A DNA stretch of 34,001 nucleotides from an uncultured Lachnospiraceae bacterium. Its GTDB lineage: Bacteria; Bacillota; Clostridia; Lachnospirales; Lachnospiraceae. Below, one piece after another: positions 33,151-34,001 of the stretch. The translations under genes were made by a program, and so were the position numbers. Numbering within the stretch: the first letter of the stretch is position 1; each line of letters opens with the position of its first letter. The notes under the pieces are model-generated. The model was not told where the DNA came from, did no database searches, and was given only the letters and a program-made list of their open reading frames with translations. The stretch is from positions 1 to 34,001 of the forward strand of contig CAKQXY010000040.1 in NCBI GenBank assembly GCA_934292725.1, in the 5' to 3' direction.

Positions 33151-33894
33151 TTATTCCGTTGCTTCTCTCTCCACCGCTGCCAAAATCATTACTGAATAAA
33201 ACAGCTTTTCCTTATCCTCTTCCTTCGTATGATCGGTTAAAACACCAATCACACTTTCTGGCATTTCATCTATATCCAAAAAGATTTGATCCGACTCGGT
33301 GACATTTTCCTGCTCCCACAAAACAGTACCTTCTCCATCCTCCACACTCAGATCAAAAGCACCGCCTGCAACAGTCATCATAATATAAATCCGTCCCTGA
33401 TACCCTGCTGTCACCTGCTGTCCCGAGCCTCGCATTTCATGTGCACCAAGTCCATAAAACTTTTCGCCCTTGCATAAATTCAAATCCTGAAAAAACACGG
33501 AATAGCCATCTTTCACCATCGCACTCTCAACCGCCGCTGATGCCCAATTGGTATAGTCATTTGCATCAAATTGGGATTCATCTTTCAAATTTGGATATGC
33601 AAGCGGCTTGTTCCACTGGCAGCTTTTGCTCTGTACGAGTGATTCATAGTACCCTTTTTCTGCATTTTCTCCTATATTTTCTTTTGTATTTTCTCCTGTG
33701 TTTTCTTCTGCGTTCTTATTTTCACTCTCTGCTTCGCTGCTCTGCTCACTCTGATAGATAAGCGTATAATTCGGCACCGTTTTTGCCATATCTGCCGCAT
33801 CCGTCTTATCTATCTCCTTTTTTCCACAGCCTCCGATTGCCATACTCAAGCACAACACTGGTAAAAATAACAGTTGCTTTTGTCCTTTTTTCAT
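33151..33894 (-). CDS. Lipoprotein of the ABC-FtsX operon, unknown family
   Basis: The 247-residue protein has a lipoprotein signal ending in AIGGC (C23), a linker with ENTGENTKENIGENAEK repeats (about 60-80) and a domain of about 165 residues rich in aromatic and acidic residues, with no motif I recognise. Segments such as GRIYIMMTVAGGAFDLSVED look like a beta sandwich. GAGGAG lies about 8 nt before the ATG. Being the first gene before an ABC ATPase and two FtsX permeases, it probably works with them outside the membrane. The AAC-rich linker repeats are also visible in the DNA. Binding protein, sensor or immunity protein are all possible. Confidence 0.82.
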   Translation of the reverse strand: MKKGQKQLLFLPVLCLSMAIGGCGKKEIDKTDAADMAKTVPNYTLIYQSEQSSEAESENKNAEENTGENTKENIGENAEKGYYESLVQSKSCQWNKPLAYPNLKDESQFDANDYTNWASAAVESAMVKDGYSVFFQDLNLCKGEKFYGLGAHEMRGSGQQVTAGYQGRIYIMMTVAGGAFDLSVEDGEGTVLWEQENVTESDQIFLDIDEMPESVIGVLTDHTKEEDKEKLFYSVMILAAVEREATE

Positions 33895-33928
33895 ATTCCC
33901 GTCTCCTCATGTCTTTTCTTTTTATTTA

Positions 33929-33967
33929 GGCGTTTGCGAAACGCCAAAAGCCGCATAAATACGGCAT
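33929..33967. terminator. Tandem hairpins upstream of the lipoprotein operon
   Basis: GGCGTTT (33929-33935) pairs with AAACGCC (33939-33945), and GCCG (33950-33953) with CGGC (33962-33965) around an AT-rich loop. The plus strand has TTTTTTC after the second hairpin; the minus strand has TTTT between the two. They probably end an upstream gene outside the window. Open frames crossing to the edge on the minus strand are too short to call a gene. Confidence 0.45.
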
Positions 33968-34001
33968 TTTTTCTTGTAAAAAACAAAGTATCTCCTCAAG
34001 G

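Overview
The window looks like chromosome from a low-GC Gram-positive anaerobe of the Clostridia, most likely Lachnospiraceae. The reasons are strong GGAGG-type ribosome binding sites, lipoproteins with long Thr/Glu/Ala linkers, a BspA-like leucine-rich-repeat surface protein, a GH51 arabinofuranosidase, a TM287/288-type heterodimeric ABC exporter and a PhoP-like Pho box. This assignment rests on gene style, not on a marker gene. Nearly all genes lie on the minus strand; only a small XRE regulator and a YczE-like membrane protein are on the plus strand.

Layout from left to right. 1-275: the N-terminus of an ABC ATPase running off the edge, and a dense palindromic element. 276-1431: a SAM methyltransferase, then a 400-nt gene-free stretch that holds a strongly structured, probably noncoding RNA (1123-1328, closed by a perfect 19-bp inverted repeat) and face-to-face promoters. 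1432-2460: XRE regulator and YczE-like membrane protein. 2532-9888: a tightly packed minus-strand run trmO, SEC-C protein, M19 dipeptidase, MalY/PatB aminotransferase, DEAD-box helicase, MATE pump. 10004-15814: GH51 arabinofuranosidase, ABC-F ATPase, uracil permease. 15974-19582: an LRR surface protein and a small linker-only lipoprotein. 19731-23329: heterodimeric ABC exporter. 23477-27727: the complete pstS-pstC-pstA-pstB-phoU phosphate operon behind a Pho box. 27909-29718: an AAA ATPase plus RloB pair, the composition of AbiL-type phage defence, with its own consensus promoter. 30016-33894: an operon of lipoprotein, ABC ATPase and two different FtsX-like permeases.

The items most worth a second look are the rod-shaped RNA at 1123-1328 (possibly raiA-like, family uncertain), the RloB/ATPase pair next to pst, the 95-residue lipoprotein that copies the anchor and linker style of PstS without any binding domain, and two places where a terminator-like hairpin lies between a promoter and the gene that promoter would serve.
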